From positions 1 through 64,000 of the forward strand of contig URXG01000004.1 in assembly GCA_900551715.1 (NCBI GenBank): 64,000 nucleotides of DNA. The letters run 5' to 3'. Positions 34,075 through 43,071 of the stretch are shown here, in pieces (position 1 is the first letter of the stretch; each line of letters opens with the position of its first letter). This stretch comes from an uncultured Blautia sp. Its GTDB lineage: Bacteria; Bacillota; Clostridia; Lachnospirales; Lachnospiraceae. The notes beneath the pieces are model-generated. The model was not told the DNA's origin and made no database searches. It saw nothing but the letters and a program-made list of their open reading frames with translations. The position numbers and the translations under genes were made by a program.

Positions 34075-34156
34075 TAGGAATAACTCCTGAATTGGCTATA
34101 TTTTCTTATGTTCACAGTCAGTTCACATATTTTTGTATAAAAATTCTGTAAAGTTA

Positions 34157-34185
34157 TGTTAAAATCCAGAAATATGTGCTATAAT
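34157..34185 (+). promoter_or_regulatory. Probable hpf promoter with extended -10
   Basis: TATAAT at 34180-34185 is preceded by TGC, an extended -10 element; TGTTAA at 34157-34162 is a weak -35 at 17-base spacing. The leader to the start codon is about 75 bases. Confidence 0.5.
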
Positions 34186-34266
34186 GGACTCATGAACAAC
34201 GAACATGGCTGGATTGCAGCAGCGTTGTCCAAGAATACCCAAATAAACAGCAAAGGGGATGGATGT

Positions 34267-34794
<528 letters not shown>

Positions 34795-34825
34795 TTTCAA
34801 ATCTGAATCGAGATTGTAGCAGTTT

Positions 34826-34857
34826 AAATCCCGCTCTTCTTTAGAAGAGTGGGATTT
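34826..34857 (+). terminator. Terminator after hpf
   Basis: AAATCCCGCTCTTC (34826-34839) pairs with GAAGAGTGGGATTT (34844-34857) around a 4-base loop, with one G-T pair. Confidence 0.75.
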
Positions 34858-34881
34858 GTACCTTCAAAAAGGAAATTTACC

Positions 34882-36093
34882 ATGAATAATAAAAAAAATC
34901 TCAAAATGAAACCCGTAGGCAGTGAATATATGGAACAATATAATGCTCTTCTCCGCTATGTATTTCAGGTAACGGAGCAGGAACTCAGTTCTATCGGATG
35001 GCAGGAGAGAGAAATTATCCGGGCCAAGTTTCCAACTATGGAAAAAGCAGATGTTATCGGATGGTTTGATAATGATACACTGGTTTCCCAGGTTGCAGTT
35101 TATCCCATGAAAGTCTGTATCTTCAACAGAACTTATGACATGGGTGGTCTTACCGGTGTAGGTACCTATCCGGAATATTCCAATATGGGGCTGATGCACA
35201 AACTTCTGGAGCAGGCTCTCAAAAATATGAAAGAAAGAGGACAGGATGTCTGTTATCTTTATCCATATTCCATTCCTTACTACAGAAGAAAGGGATGGGA
35301 GATTATATCTGACAAGATTTCCTATGAGATCAAGGATTATCAGTTGCCAAGGAATCATCAGGTTCCAGGTGATGTGCGAAGAGTCAAGACAGACAGTGAG
35401 GAGTTGAAAGAAACTTATGAGCGATATGCCATGAGAACACATGGAGCGATCCTTCGTGATGATCTGGCGTGGAATGAATATTGGCTGTGGGATTCCGATG
35501 ATATTATGGCAGCAGTGTATTATAACGAAAAAAACGAACCGGATGGTTATGTGATCTACTGGATCGCCAACGAAGTTTTTCACATTAAAGACATGATCTT
35601 TAATAATGAGGATGCACGTACCGGACTGTGGAATTTTGTGTCTGCTCATTTTTCCATGATCAATCAGGTGGAAGGAGATACTTACACTGATGAGCCGCTG
35701 GCGTTTCTTCTGGAGGATGCCAGTATCAAAGAAGTGATTTCCCCATATTATATGGGAAGGATTGTAGATTTTGTTTCCTTTGTGGAAAAATATCCGTTCA
35801 AACCAAGCGTTCTTGACAGAGAATGGAAGTTTACGCTGATCGATCCGGTAATGGAATGTAATCAGGGAAGCTTCCATCTTACAATTTCCAGAGAAGGTCG
35901 GGGGCAGGTCATGCATATTATGGAACCATGTGAGGATAAGATCAGCATTCAGACTATGACTACTATGTTGATGGGTTATAAGCGCCCGGAGTATCTGGCA
36001 AGGATTGGAAGAATCCATGCAGCTGAATGGACCATTGATATGCTGGAAGATGCCATTGAACAGCAAACACCTTATATATCAGATTATTTCTAA
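34882..36093 (+). CDS. Eis-like GNAT N-acetyltransferase
   Basis: A 403-residue protein with the Eis layout: a tandem GNAT region in residues 1-290 and an SCP2-like C-terminal domain. The acetyl-CoA site is in GVGTYPEYSNMGLMHKLLEQAL, the GNAT Q/RxxGxG/A variant, and YLYPYSIPYYRRKGWEIISDK is the typical strand after it. Eis relatives acetylate aminoglycosides or protein lysines; the natural substrate here is unknown. AAAGGAAA precedes ATG 34882. Confidence 0.85.
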   Translation: MNNKKNLKMKPVGSEYMEQYNALLRYVFQVTEQELSSIGWQEREIIRAKFPTMEKADVIGWFDNDTLVSQVAVYPMKVCIFNRTYDMGGLTGVGTYPEYSNMGLMHKLLEQALKNMKERGQDVCYLYPYSIPYYRRKGWEIISDKISYEIKDYQLPRNHQVPGDVRRVKTDSEELKETYERYAMRTHGAILRDDLAWNEYWLWDSDDIMAAVYYNEKNEPDGYVIYWIANEVFHIKDMIFNNEDARTGLWNFVSAHFSMINQVEGDTYTDEPLAFLLEDASIKEVISPYYMGRIVDFVSFVEKYPFKPSVLDREWKFTLIDPVMECNQGSFHLTISREGRGQVMHIMEPCEDKISIQTMTTMLMGYKRPEYLARIGRIHAAEWTIDMLEDAIEQQTPYISDYF

Positions 36094-36110
36094 AAAAAAT
36101 TAATCAGTCC

Positions 36111-36139
36111 TTGACAATCACAGATGTTGGTGTTATATT
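36111..36139 (+). promoter_or_regulatory. Promoter of the DnaJ-like gene
   Basis: TTGACA (36111-36116) and TATATT (36134-36139) are exactly 17 bases apart. Confidence 0.7.
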
Positions 36140-36161
36140 ACAACTAGAACAAAGGCGGAGG

Positions 36162-36190
36162 GATGCGGTAATGATACTGCATCTCTTTTT
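36162..36190 (+). promoter_or_regulatory. Leader hairpin with T run, possible attenuator
   Basis: GATGC-G-GTA and TAC-T-GCATC enclose an ATGA loop and are followed by TCTTTTT. The structure lies in the 5' leader, between the promoter and the ribosome binding site, where an intrinsic terminator would set read-through into the DnaJ-like gene. Confidence 0.5.
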
Positions 36191-36216
36191 CATAATAAAA
36201 AAGCGGAGGTGGCATT

Positions 36217-37236
36217 ATGGCTAAAAGAGATTATTATGAGGTCCTTGGAGTCGGAAGAAACGCTGACGCAAAAGAGATCAAGAAAGCATACAGGAAACTT
36301 GCCAAGAAATATCATCCGGATATGAACCCTGGTGATAAAGTGGCAGAACAGAAATTCAAAGAAGTCACAGAGGCATATAATGTACTCAGTGATACAGAAA
36401 AGAAGAAACTTTATGATCAGTATGGATTTGCAGCTTTTGAAGAAGGCTTTGGTGCTGGTGGTCAGAACGCCGGTGGTCAGGGCGGCTTCAGTGGTTTTCA
36501 TGGAGGATTTGGCGGCAATAATGGTGGATTCCATGAATATCATTTTGAAGGCGGCAATATGGATGATATGGGAGATATTTTCGGGGACATTTTTGGAAAT
36601 ATGTTCCATGGTCAGAAAGGCAGTGGATTTGGCGGCAGAACCAATGGATTTGGAGGCGGCAGAACCAGCATGAAGGGTAGTGATCTGCATTCAGAAGTAA
36701 CAGTCAGTTTTGAGGAAGCTGCTTTTGGATGTGACAGGATGATGAGGCTTTCAGATCCTTCTGGTAAGGGCAGTGTTCAGACCCTGAAAGTACATGTGCC
36801 GGCAGGCATTGAGGATGGTAAGAGTATCCGTCTGAAGGGCAAGGGCAATCCTGGATTTAACGGAGGTCCGGCAGGAGATCTGTTCCTTCAGATTCATGTA
36901 GAAGAGAAGCAGGGATTTGAACGAAAAGGCATGGATGTTTATACAACAACAGAAATTCCATTTACTACAGCTATCTTTGGTGGCGAGGCAAAAGTGTCTA
37001 CGTTGTATGGGGATGTTGTTGTAAAGATACCGGAGGGAACCAGGGCCGGAAAGAAGATCCGTCTGAGAGGCAAAGGTATTGTTTCCATGCAGAATTCGTC
37101 TGTACATGGAGATCAGTACGTAACTGTTCAGATTCAGATACCGACAGATCTGAGTATGGAAGCAAAAGCCAAACTAAGAGAATTCCAGCAGATTTATCAG
37201 AAAGATCAGAGAAGAAGAAAAGGAAGCGCAGCATAA
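36217..37236 (+). CDS. DnaJ-like co-chaperone without zinc finger (type II, CbpA-like)
   Basis: A 339-residue J-domain protein. Residues 4-68 are the J domain with YHPDMNPG, the HPD that activates DnaK ATPase. Residues 75-150 are rich in Gly, Phe, Asn and Met ([16 protein letters not shown]). The C-terminal part (155-330) has the two beta-barrel client domains. The four CxxCxGxG repeats of DnaJ are absent, so it belongs with CbpA/DjlA-type co-chaperones. GGAGGTGG precedes the ATG. It is a single-gene unit with its own promoter, leader hairpin and terminator; no dnaK or grpE is near. Confidence 0.9.
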   Translation: MAKRDYYEVLGVGRNADAKEIKKAYRKLAKKYHPDMNPGDKVAEQKFKEVTEAYNVLSDTEKKKLYDQYGFAAFEEGFGAGGQNAGGQGGFSGFHGGFGGNNGGFHEYHFEGGNMDDMGDIFGDIFGNMFHGQKGSGFGGRTNGFGGGRTSMKGSDLHSEVTVSFEEAAFGCDRMMRLSDPSGKGSVQTLKVHVPAGIEDGKSIRLKGKGNPGFNGGPAGDLFLQIHVEEKQGFERKGMDVYTTTEIPFTTAIFGGEAKVSTLYGDVVVKIPEGTRAGKKIRLRGKGIVSMQNSSVHGDQYVTVQIQIPTDLSMEAKAKLREFQQIYQKDQRRRKGSAA

Positions 37237-37253
37237 AAAGCGCTTCTTTTTTT
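37223..37253 (+). terminator. Terminator overlapping the end of the DnaJ-like gene
   Basis: GAAGCGC (37223-37229) and GCGCTTC (37240-37246) pair across the stop codon and are followed by seven T. Confidence 0.8.
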
Positions 37254-37372
37254 GTTTATAACTTATGTGAAAAGAAAATGTGAAATTTCTGTAAAATGGG
37301 ATATTTTCGGCAATTTGTGGATTGATTATCTTATAGAATAAGGTATATTATAGGGGACAGAAAAACACAGCA

Positions 37373-37399
37373 GTTACTGCTTACTCCGTTCATGGTAAC
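37373..37399. repeat. 27-bp palindromic repeat, diverged copy
   Basis: The stretch starts GTTACTG and ends GTAAC and matches the copy at 41651-41677 at about 19 of 27 positions. The outer five base pairs are kept, the inner ones are lost. It lies 58 bases before the next gene. Confidence 0.4.
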
Positions 37400-37456
37400 G
37401 TATTGTAACATCAACAGATTATTCTGGCAGGTCCAGATATATGGAAAGGTGATATT

Positions 37457-38680
37457 TTGGATTATCTGAAGAAATCAAAACATTTATGGATTATTCCTGC
37501 TTATGGGATTTTTTATATGGTATCATTTATGCTGGTGGAGAGAAGCGACGTAAAGATACATATCATTCATTCTCTTGCAGATGACAGGATTCCTTTTTGC
37601 GAATATTTTATTATCCCATATGTTCTGTGGTATTTTTTCCTGATAGGAACAGTGATGTATTTTGCATTGTCCTGTCCAAGCAAAAAAGAATATTATCAAT
37701 ATCTGGCCACACTTGGTGTAGGTATGACGCTCTTTCTGCTGATCTCTTATGTATATCCCAACGGACAGCAGCTGAGATCAGAATTGACAGGAGACGGAGC
37801 ATTTATCAGTGCAGTCCGGTTCCTTTATAAAATTGATACACCTACGAATATTTTTCCGAGTATGCATGTATTTAATGCAACAGCCAGTTGCATCGCACTT
37901 TATCAGAACGAAAAATGTCGTAAGAACAGACCGTTTACAATGGCGCAGATCGTTCTTACAGTGTCTATTATACTGTCAACCATGTTCCTGAAACAGCACA
38001 GTGTGGCAGACGTTATGACAGCACTGATACTGAACATCCTGTGTTATCAGTTGTTTTATAAGATTATTCCGGCAAGACAGGATCAGCTTGCAAAGATTTT
38101 TACCAGAAAAGAAATTTTTACTGTACCGAATCTTCTCAGCGCTCTTCGTCTCTGTCTGGCGATCCTGTTTCTTGGTGTCTGTGAAAGACATGGATTCAGG
38201 GCAAACAGAAGTTTTCTTGTGATGATCATTATTCTGGCAGCTGCAACAGACTTTCTGGATGGAAGGATCGCCCGTTCTTTCCATCAGGTAAGCAGGGTAG
38301 GCAGAGTGCTGGATCCTGTTGCAGACAAAGCCATGCAGGGCGTGATGCTTGCCTGCCTGATGTCCTCTTATCCACTGGTAGAGCTGGTGCTCATTCTTTT
38401 CCTTGTGAAAGAGTTTACTACGCTGGTAGTTGGCTGGAAGGTTGTAATGGAAACAGAAAAGGATCAGGAAGCTCAGTGGCATGGGAAGCTGAACACCGCA
38501 GTTTCCTATATTGTGGTGCTGATCCTGACAGCAGGCTCCAGACTTCCCTATTCTACAGGGAATATCCTGATCGGTGCCTGCGCAGTATGTATGGTTATGT
38601 CCTTTATGATGTATATGTCCCAGTTCAGAGAAATCCTGGCGAAGAAGAACGGTTATGCAAGAAGCAGATTTTATTTCTGA
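37457..38680 (+). CDS. PAP2-type phosphatase domain fused to CDP-alcohol phosphatidyltransferase
   Basis: A 407-residue integral membrane protein in two parts. Residues 1-205 have about six helices with PAP2_3-type motifs: FPSMHVFNA near residue 136 and KQHSVADV near 180 (the H-x3-D triad). Residues 220-400 are a CDP-alcohol phosphatidyltransferase with the full signature DFLDGRIARSFHQVSRVGRV followed by LDPVADK. PgsA enzymes of this family make phosphatidylglycerol phosphate, which a phosphatase must convert to phosphatidylglycerol. One chain may do both steps; alternatively the first part is a transferase like inositol-phosphoceramide synthase. Start is TTG 37457 with GGAAAGGTG upstream. 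Its 3' end overlaps the converging gene by ten bases. Confidence 0.82.
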   Translation: MDYLKKSKHLWIIPAYGIFYMVSFMLVERSDVKIHIIHSLADDRIPFCEYFIIPYVLWYFFLIGTVMYFALSCPSKKEYYQYLATLGVGMTLFLLISYVYPNGQQLRSELTGDGAFISAVRFLYKIDTPTNIFPSMHVFNATASCIALYQNEKCRKNRPFTMAQIVLTVSIILSTMFLKQHSVADVMTALILNILCYQLFYKIIPARQDQLAKIFTRKEIFTVPNLLSALRLCLAILFLGVCERHGFRANRSFLVMIIILAAATDFLDGRIARSFHQVSRVGRVLDPVADKAMQGVMLACLMSSYPLVELVLILFLVKEFTTLVVGWKVVMETEKDQEAQWHGKLNTAVSYIVVLILTAGSRLPYSTGNILIGACAVCMVMSFMMYMSQFREILAKKNGYARSRFYF

Positions 38681-40179
38681 GTATTGTCCAACTGTTTCAG
38701 AAGTTCTTCCCGCCGTTCCTGAAACTGAAGTTTCTGGCTGTGTCGGAAATAACCGTCACAACCAAAAGTACTGATAAACTGAACTGCCTTTTGATTTCTG
38801 GAAAGGTCAGCAGTAAGAAAAAGAAGTTCCGGCCCGTCAGTGAAGGCCTCTTCCGCAAAATGGAATCCATATTTCAGAGCGAGGGAGGTCTTTTTTTGTT
38901 GTTCTTTCTGAGAAGAAAGGAAACGGTTCAGTTGTTTCTGAAGAAAGCCTTGAATACTTTCAGGATCCTGTTCATGCTGTTGACGACTCCTGAGGGAAGC
39001 TTCATTCAGTATATAAATAATCTGATTTCGGAGATCAGCCTCTGAGGAAGAGATCAGACTGTTTTCCTGTTGTATCCGAAGAGCATTTTTATAATTGGCA
39101 ATAAAATCTTCCAGACTTTCTCCATTGTCTGTCCAGGTTTTAATCTGTGTCAGGATTTCTCTGAATCTGGATATAAACAGTTCTGTCTGATTGTATTCTG
39201 TGAAGTGCTGATTCCATCCCTCCAGCAAAAGTCCGCAAACAGTAAGCTTTTCTTCTGAAGAGGCTTTTTGAGCCATAATGGTACTATCATGAAGCGAAGC
39301 AAAGTCCAGCTTACCGGAAAGCAGTTCTGAAATATGGTAATCCTGTCGGTATCCTGCATATAATTTATAATAATCTGCAAAATCAGCGGCTATTTCAGAA
39401 TCCTGGATGTACTGAAGAATCAGAGATTTTTCTACAGGATATTCCATATTTTCGTAACCGTATAAAATCACAGAAAGATCTTCCCATCCTCTGGCTGTGG
39501 CAAAAGTAAGTCCGGCAGTCTGATTTTTGATATGATAAAAATTCTGTGGTTTCAGACTGAGATAAGAAAGAACAGCAGGATGTAGCCCTTTGTCATAGGC
39601 ATATTCTTTCCATACATTCAGATCCGGATCCACACAGACCTTTTTTACACGATCCAGAGTTACAATGTCAAATTCTCTTGCAGATGGGTTATATTCCGGA
39701 GGATTGCCGGCAGCCACAATGATCCAGCCTTCTGGTACCGCATGTGTGCCAAAAGTTTTGTTCTGGAGAAACTGGAGCATGGTAGGAACCAGAGTTTCAG
39801 AAACACAGTTGATCTCATCAATAAAAAGGATACCTTCAGTGTAGGAAGTTTTTTCCATGTTTTTGTAAACGGAAGCAATGATTTCACTCATAGTGTACTC
39901 TGTAACCGAATATTCCTGATTCTGAAAGATCTGGTGGCTGATCACAGGAAGCCCTACTGCACTCTGGCGGGTATGGTGGGTAATAGTATATGCTACAAGT
40001 CCGATGCCACATTCTGAGGCAATTTGTTCCATAATGGCAGTTTTTCCGATTCCCGGAGGTCCGATAAGAAGGACAGGACGCTGTCTGGCAGCAGGAAGGA
40101 GATAATGTCCCCGGGAGTCTTTCTGGGTATAAATACGGATCGTTCTCATAATCTCTGTTTTGGCTTCTTTTATATTCAT
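38671..40179 (-). CDS. MoxR-type AAA ATPase
   Basis: A 502-residue ATPase. Walker A is LIGPPGIGKTAIMEQ near residue 35, Walker B GILFIDEINC near 118, with a sensor region VAAGNPPEYNPSAREFD typical of the MoxR/RavA group. The C-terminal 250 residues are helical, with no known domain. MoxR ATPases act with vWA proteins as chaperones that insert cofactors or remodel complexes. It overlaps its vWA partner by four bases (ATGA), so the two are made together. The end overlaps the converging lipid gene. Confidence 0.85.
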   Translation of the reverse strand: MNIKEAKTEIMRTIRIYTQKDSRGHYLLPAARQRPVLLIGPPGIGKTAIMEQIASECGIGLVAYTITHHTRQSAVGLPVISHQIFQNQEYSVTEYTMSEIIASVYKNMEKTSYTEGILFIDEINCVSETLVPTMLQFLQNKTFGTHAVPEGWIIVAAGNPPEYNPSAREFDIVTLDRVKKVCVDPDLNVWKEYAYDKGLHPAVLSYLSLKPQNFYHIKNQTAGLTFATARGWEDLSVILYGYENMEYPVEKSLILQYIQDSEIAADFADYYKLYAGYRQDYHISELLSGKLDFASLHDSTIMAQKASSEEKLTVCGLLLEGWNQHFTEYNQTELFISRFREILTQIKTWTDNGESLEDFIANYKNALRIQQENSLISSSEADLRNQIIYILNEASLRSRQQHEQDPESIQGFLQKQLNRFLSSQKEQQKKTSLALKYGFHFAEEAFTDGPELLFLTADLSRNQKAVQFISTFGCDGYFRHSQKLQFQERREELLKQLDNTQK

Positions 40180-41522
40180 TTTTCGTTCGACCTTTCTGTA
40201 TCAAGTGTCAGGCACGCAGCCCAGGCAGGGACTTTCTGGTGTTGTTCTTTTTCTTTATAAAATACAAATGCAGTTTTGTAATCAGTGGGAATTTCCGGAT
40301 AAATGCCGTCTCCGTCTGTAAAATACAGAAGTCCCTTTAGATCTTTCAGTTCTTTTTTTGCACGAAGTTCCTCCACATATTCAAAGACAGGGCGGAAATC
40401 AGTACCGCCTCTGCCATGGATGGTAAGATTTTTCAGATAGTCCTGCCAGTCCTGTTCGCTGGTGATATGTGCCATATCTTGTATGAAACTGTCACACTGG
40501 ATTACATAGACATTCATTTTACGGAAAAAATTTTCGTGATTACTGAGGATACTGTAAGTTTCTTCCATAAATTTGCGAACAGTGTCCAGGGAGCAGGAAC
40601 CGGATGTGTCAATGGCGATCACCAGTTCTTCCAGACGGTTTACTTCCTGGTATTCCAGATGTTCGATCAGTGGAATATTGCCATAATGTTCCAGGCCATA
40701 AAGATAGGGAATATAATCGAAACTTTCAATGTCTGTTTTTATTTCTTCTCCTTGCCTGGCAAACTGTTTCAGAAAATGTGTGAAGTCGTAGGTTCCGGTA
40801 TTTCTTATGGTCAGCTCTTCAGAAAGTTCACCTGAAGAATTGCCTTTGCTTCCATTGCCATAGCTGCCTGTTCCGGAGACTCCTGTCAGGCTGCTGAGGG
40901 TCAGTGCAATCCTGGAAAGAAAATCCTGGTTGACAGCGGTATTCCAGAAATGATGATCGTCCCAGAAGGGGGCAGGATAAGGCTCTTTGAAAAAAGCTTC
41001 TACAGCACTGTCACTGTTTTTTTTACGTGTGGCAGAATCTTCTGTCTGTTCCTGTATGGTATGAAGGAGGAGGCAGTGCCCCACAGTATGAAGAAGAAAA
41101 TGTTCCAGCTGGTGGGGCGTTTCCCGGAAAGTATGTAAAAGAAAATCATGGGAAAAATATATTACAGAGCCATCGGTGCCGGCCGTGGTTGTCTCGGTGG
41201 AAGTTCTGAAAGTAAAATACCAGAGGAAACTTCTAAGAAAAGGATATTTTACAGAAAGCTGTTCCCTGGTCAGATTCCAGATCTGGAGACAAAGGTCGGG
41301 TCTGGTGAGATGGACTGCCGGTCTTGCCAGGTCCATGCCCTGTTTTTGATTCATAAAATAAACGAGAATCTCTGTCTGCTGAAGGCGGGAGGCTTCTCTG
41401 ATAAAAACATCCAGAAGCTGGAGGGAAGGATGTTCCCTGGCACAGAGTTCTTTTATCTGAGGGAGATCACCCTGTCGTATCAGTTGCAGGACAGTTGGAC
41501 GAAGTCGGAATTTTGCTGGCAT
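40176..41522 (-). CDS. vWA-like protein with DUF2201 (putative metallopeptidase) N-terminus
   Basis: A 448-residue protein. The N-terminal half matches DUF2201, but its peptidase-like helix reads LLHTVGHCLLLHT, that is HxxxH without the catalytic Glu of HExxH, so protease activity is doubtful. The C-terminal half is a vWA-like domain with the metal site ELVIAIDTSGSCS near residue 300, FYVEELRAKK-like helices and LLYFTDGDG. AAGGAGG precedes the ATG at 41522, behind a tandem 11-base repeat. With the downstream ATPase it forms a MoxR-vWA pair; the client is unknown. Confidence 0.85.
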   Translation of the reverse strand: MPAKFRLRPTVLQLIRQGDLPQIKELCAREHPSLQLLDVFIREASRLQQTEILVYFMNQKQGMDLARPAVHLTRPDLCLQIWNLTREQLSVKYPFLRSFLWYFTFRTSTETTTAGTDGSVIYFSHDFLLHTFRETPHQLEHFLLHTVGHCLLLHTIQEQTEDSATRKKNSDSAVEAFFKEPYPAPFWDDHHFWNTAVNQDFLSRIALTLSSLTGVSGTGSYGNGSKGNSSGELSEELTIRNTGTYDFTHFLKQFARQGEEIKTDIESFDYIPYLYGLEHYGNIPLIEHLEYQEVNRLEELVIAIDTSGSCSLDTVRKFMEETYSILSNHENFFRKMNVYVIQCDSFIQDMAHITSEQDWQDYLKNLTIHGRGGTDFRPVFEYVEELRAKKELKDLKGLLYFTDGDGIYPEIPTDYKTAFVFYKEKEQHQKVPAWAACLTLDTERSNEK

Positions 41523-41604
41523 GGGAGAACCTCCTTCTTTTTAGTTACCTTTTAGTTAAAGGTTGTGCACAATAACACCTTTTATAGTATCATTTTCACA
41601 ATGG

Positions 41605-41633
41605 TTGTCAATAAAAGAGAAATAATGTATAAT
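41605..41633 (+). promoter_or_regulatory. Promoter of upp
   Basis: TTGTCA (41605-41610) and TATAAT (41628-41633) are 17 bases apart, followed by a leader that holds the palindromic repeat at 41651. Confidence 0.7.
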
Positions 41634-41650
41634 CATCGTAGAAATTAAAC

Positions 41651-41677
41651 GTTACTGTGAAGGTCGCGAACAGTAAC
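41651..41677. repeat. 27-bp palindromic repeat in the upp leader
   Basis: GTTACTGT and ACAGTAAC are perfect 8-bp inverted arms around an 11-base spacer. Its reverse complement matches the copy at 20648 at 22 of 27 positions, and the third base pair has changed on both arms at once (T-A for A-T), which points to selection for the hairpin. Here it would be transcribed as part of the upp leader. Confidence 0.65.
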
Positions 41678-41723
41678 AATTAAACAGAATCTGACTAAAA
41701 CTATCGAATTAATGGAGGGTAAA

Positions 41724-42353
41724 ATGGAAAATGTATTTATTATGGATCATCCGCTGATCCAGCACAAAATTTCAATGCTTCGCAACAAAGATACAGGAAC
41801 CAATGAATTCCGTAAACTCATCGAAGAGATTGCAATTCTTATGGGATACGAAGCACTGAGAGATCTGCCGTTGGAAGATGTGGAAGTAGAGACACCTATC
41901 GAGACCTGCATGTCTCCAATGATCTCCGGAAAGAAACTTGCTGTTGTTCCGGTTCTTCGTGCAGGACTTGGAATGGTAAACGGAATCACAACACTGGTGC
42001 CATCTGCAAAGATTGGTCATATCGGACTTTACAGAGATCCTGTAACACATGAACCACACGAATATTACTGTAAACTTCCGGATCCTATTGACCAGCGTCT
42101 GGTAGTAATGACAGACCCGATGCTTGCTACAGGCGGATCTGCTGTTGCAGCTGTTGATTTTATCAAACAGCATGGCGGCAAAAATATCAAATGTATGTTT
42201 ATCATTGCTGCTCCGGAAGGTCTGGAAAGACTTTGTAAAGCTCATCCAGATGTACAGATCTATGTAGGACATCTGGATCGTGAACTGAACCAGGACGCTT
42301 ATATCTGCCCGGGACTTGGAGATGCAGGAGACCGTATCTTCGGAACAATCTGA
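41724..42353 (+). CDS. upp: Uracil phosphoribosyltransferase
   Basis: A 209-residue salvage enzyme making UMP from uracil and PRPP. The PRPP loop is [19 protein letters not shown] near residue 130; the uracil-binding end is [16 protein letters not shown]. The family's N-terminal [22 protein letters not shown] is complete. Start 41724 follows GGAGGG; the track of the frame also allows 41712, which is the ribosome binding site itself. The endonuclease III gene follows after 12 bases. Confidence 0.97.
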   Translation: MENVFIMDHPLIQHKISMLRNKDTGTNEFRKLIEEIAILMGYEALRDLPLEDVEVETPIETCMSPMISGKKLAVVPVLRAGLGMVNGITTLVPSAKIGHIGLYRDPVTHEPHEYYCKLPDPIDQRLVVMTDPMLATGGSAVAAVDFIKQHGGKNIKCMFIIAAPEGLERLCKAHPDVQIYVGHLDRELNQDAYICPGLGDAGDRIFGTI

Positions 42354-42365
42354 TCTGGAACGGAG

Positions 42366-43010
42366 ATGAACACACCAATGACAAAGAAAGAACTGGCACT
42401 GGAAGTAATCCGGAGATTGAAAGAAGAATATCCGGATGCCGGTTGCACACTGGATTATGATCAGGCATGGAAGCTTTTGGTCAGTGTCCGTCTGGCTGCC
42501 CAGTGTACAGATGCAAGAGTAAATGTGGTAGTAGAAGATCTTTATGCAAAATATCCTGATGTGGCAGCACTTGCAGCAGCAGAGCCGGAAGAGATCGAAG
42601 CCATTGTAAGACCATGTGGACTTGGCAAAAGCAAAGCCAGAGATATCAGTGCATGTATGCGGATCCTTCATGAACAGTATCAGGACAACATTCCCACAAC
42701 TTTTGAGGAACTTCTGAAACTTCCCGGAGTAGGACGCAAAAGTGCCAATCTGATCATGGGAGACGTTTTTGGCAAGCCTGCCATTGTTACAGATACTCAT
42801 TGTATCCGTCTCAGCAACAGGATCGGCCTTGTAGATAATATTAAAGATCCCAGGAAGGTAGAGATGGAATTATGGAAGATCATACCACCGGAAGAAGGCA
42901 GTGATCTCTGTCATCGTCTGGTATATCATGGACGAGAAGTCTGCACAGCCAGAACAAAGCCATATTGTGACAGATGCTGTCTGGAAGATATCTGTAAGAA
43001 GAATATATAA
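42366..43010 (+). CDS. nth: Endonuclease III
   Basis: A 214-residue DNA glycosylase/AP lyase that removes oxidised pyrimidines. The helix-hairpin-helix LLKLPGVGRKSANLIMGDVF is followed by the catalytic lysine region and VTDTHCIRLSNRIGL with the catalytic Asp. The C-terminal [4Fe-4S] motif reads CTARTKPYCDRCCLEDIC, C-x7-C-x2-C-x5-C, one residue longer in the first gap than in the E. coli enzyme (C-x6). It probably shares the upp transcript, and two genes further on lies another DNA repair nuclease. Confidence 0.94.
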   Translation: MNTPMTKKELALEVIRRLKEEYPDAGCTLDYDQAWKLLVSVRLAAQCTDARVNVVVEDLYAKYPDVAALAAAEPEEIEAIVRPCGLGKSKARDISACMRILHEQYQDNIPTTFEELLKLPGVGRKSANLIMGDVFGKPAIVTDTHCIRLSNRIGLVDNIKDPRKVEMELWKIIPPEEGSDLCHRLVYHGREVCTARTKPYCDRCCLEDICKKNI

Positions 43011-43071
43011 TAATAACAGCTCTCCGTTATCTGACGGGGAGCTGACTGCTATAGAGAGAAGGCTGAAAATT

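Noticed and set aside
34864..36066. A 400-residue open frame on the minus strand, opposite the Eis-like gene
   Set aside because: It is the shadow of a well-supported plus-strand gene, has no family motif and no ribosome binding site. The same holds for the minus frames at 57333-58388, 41772-42800 and 60101-61063.
36163..36171. Two-codon upstream frame (ATG CGG TAA) in the DnaJ-like leader
   Set aside because: GGAGG is only one base before the ATG, too close for initiation, and the bases are part of the hairpin stem.
41537..41558. Tandem 11-base repeat before the vWA gene
   Set aside because: Only two imperfect units in a T-rich stretch; may be chance or slippage. No regulatory role can be supported.
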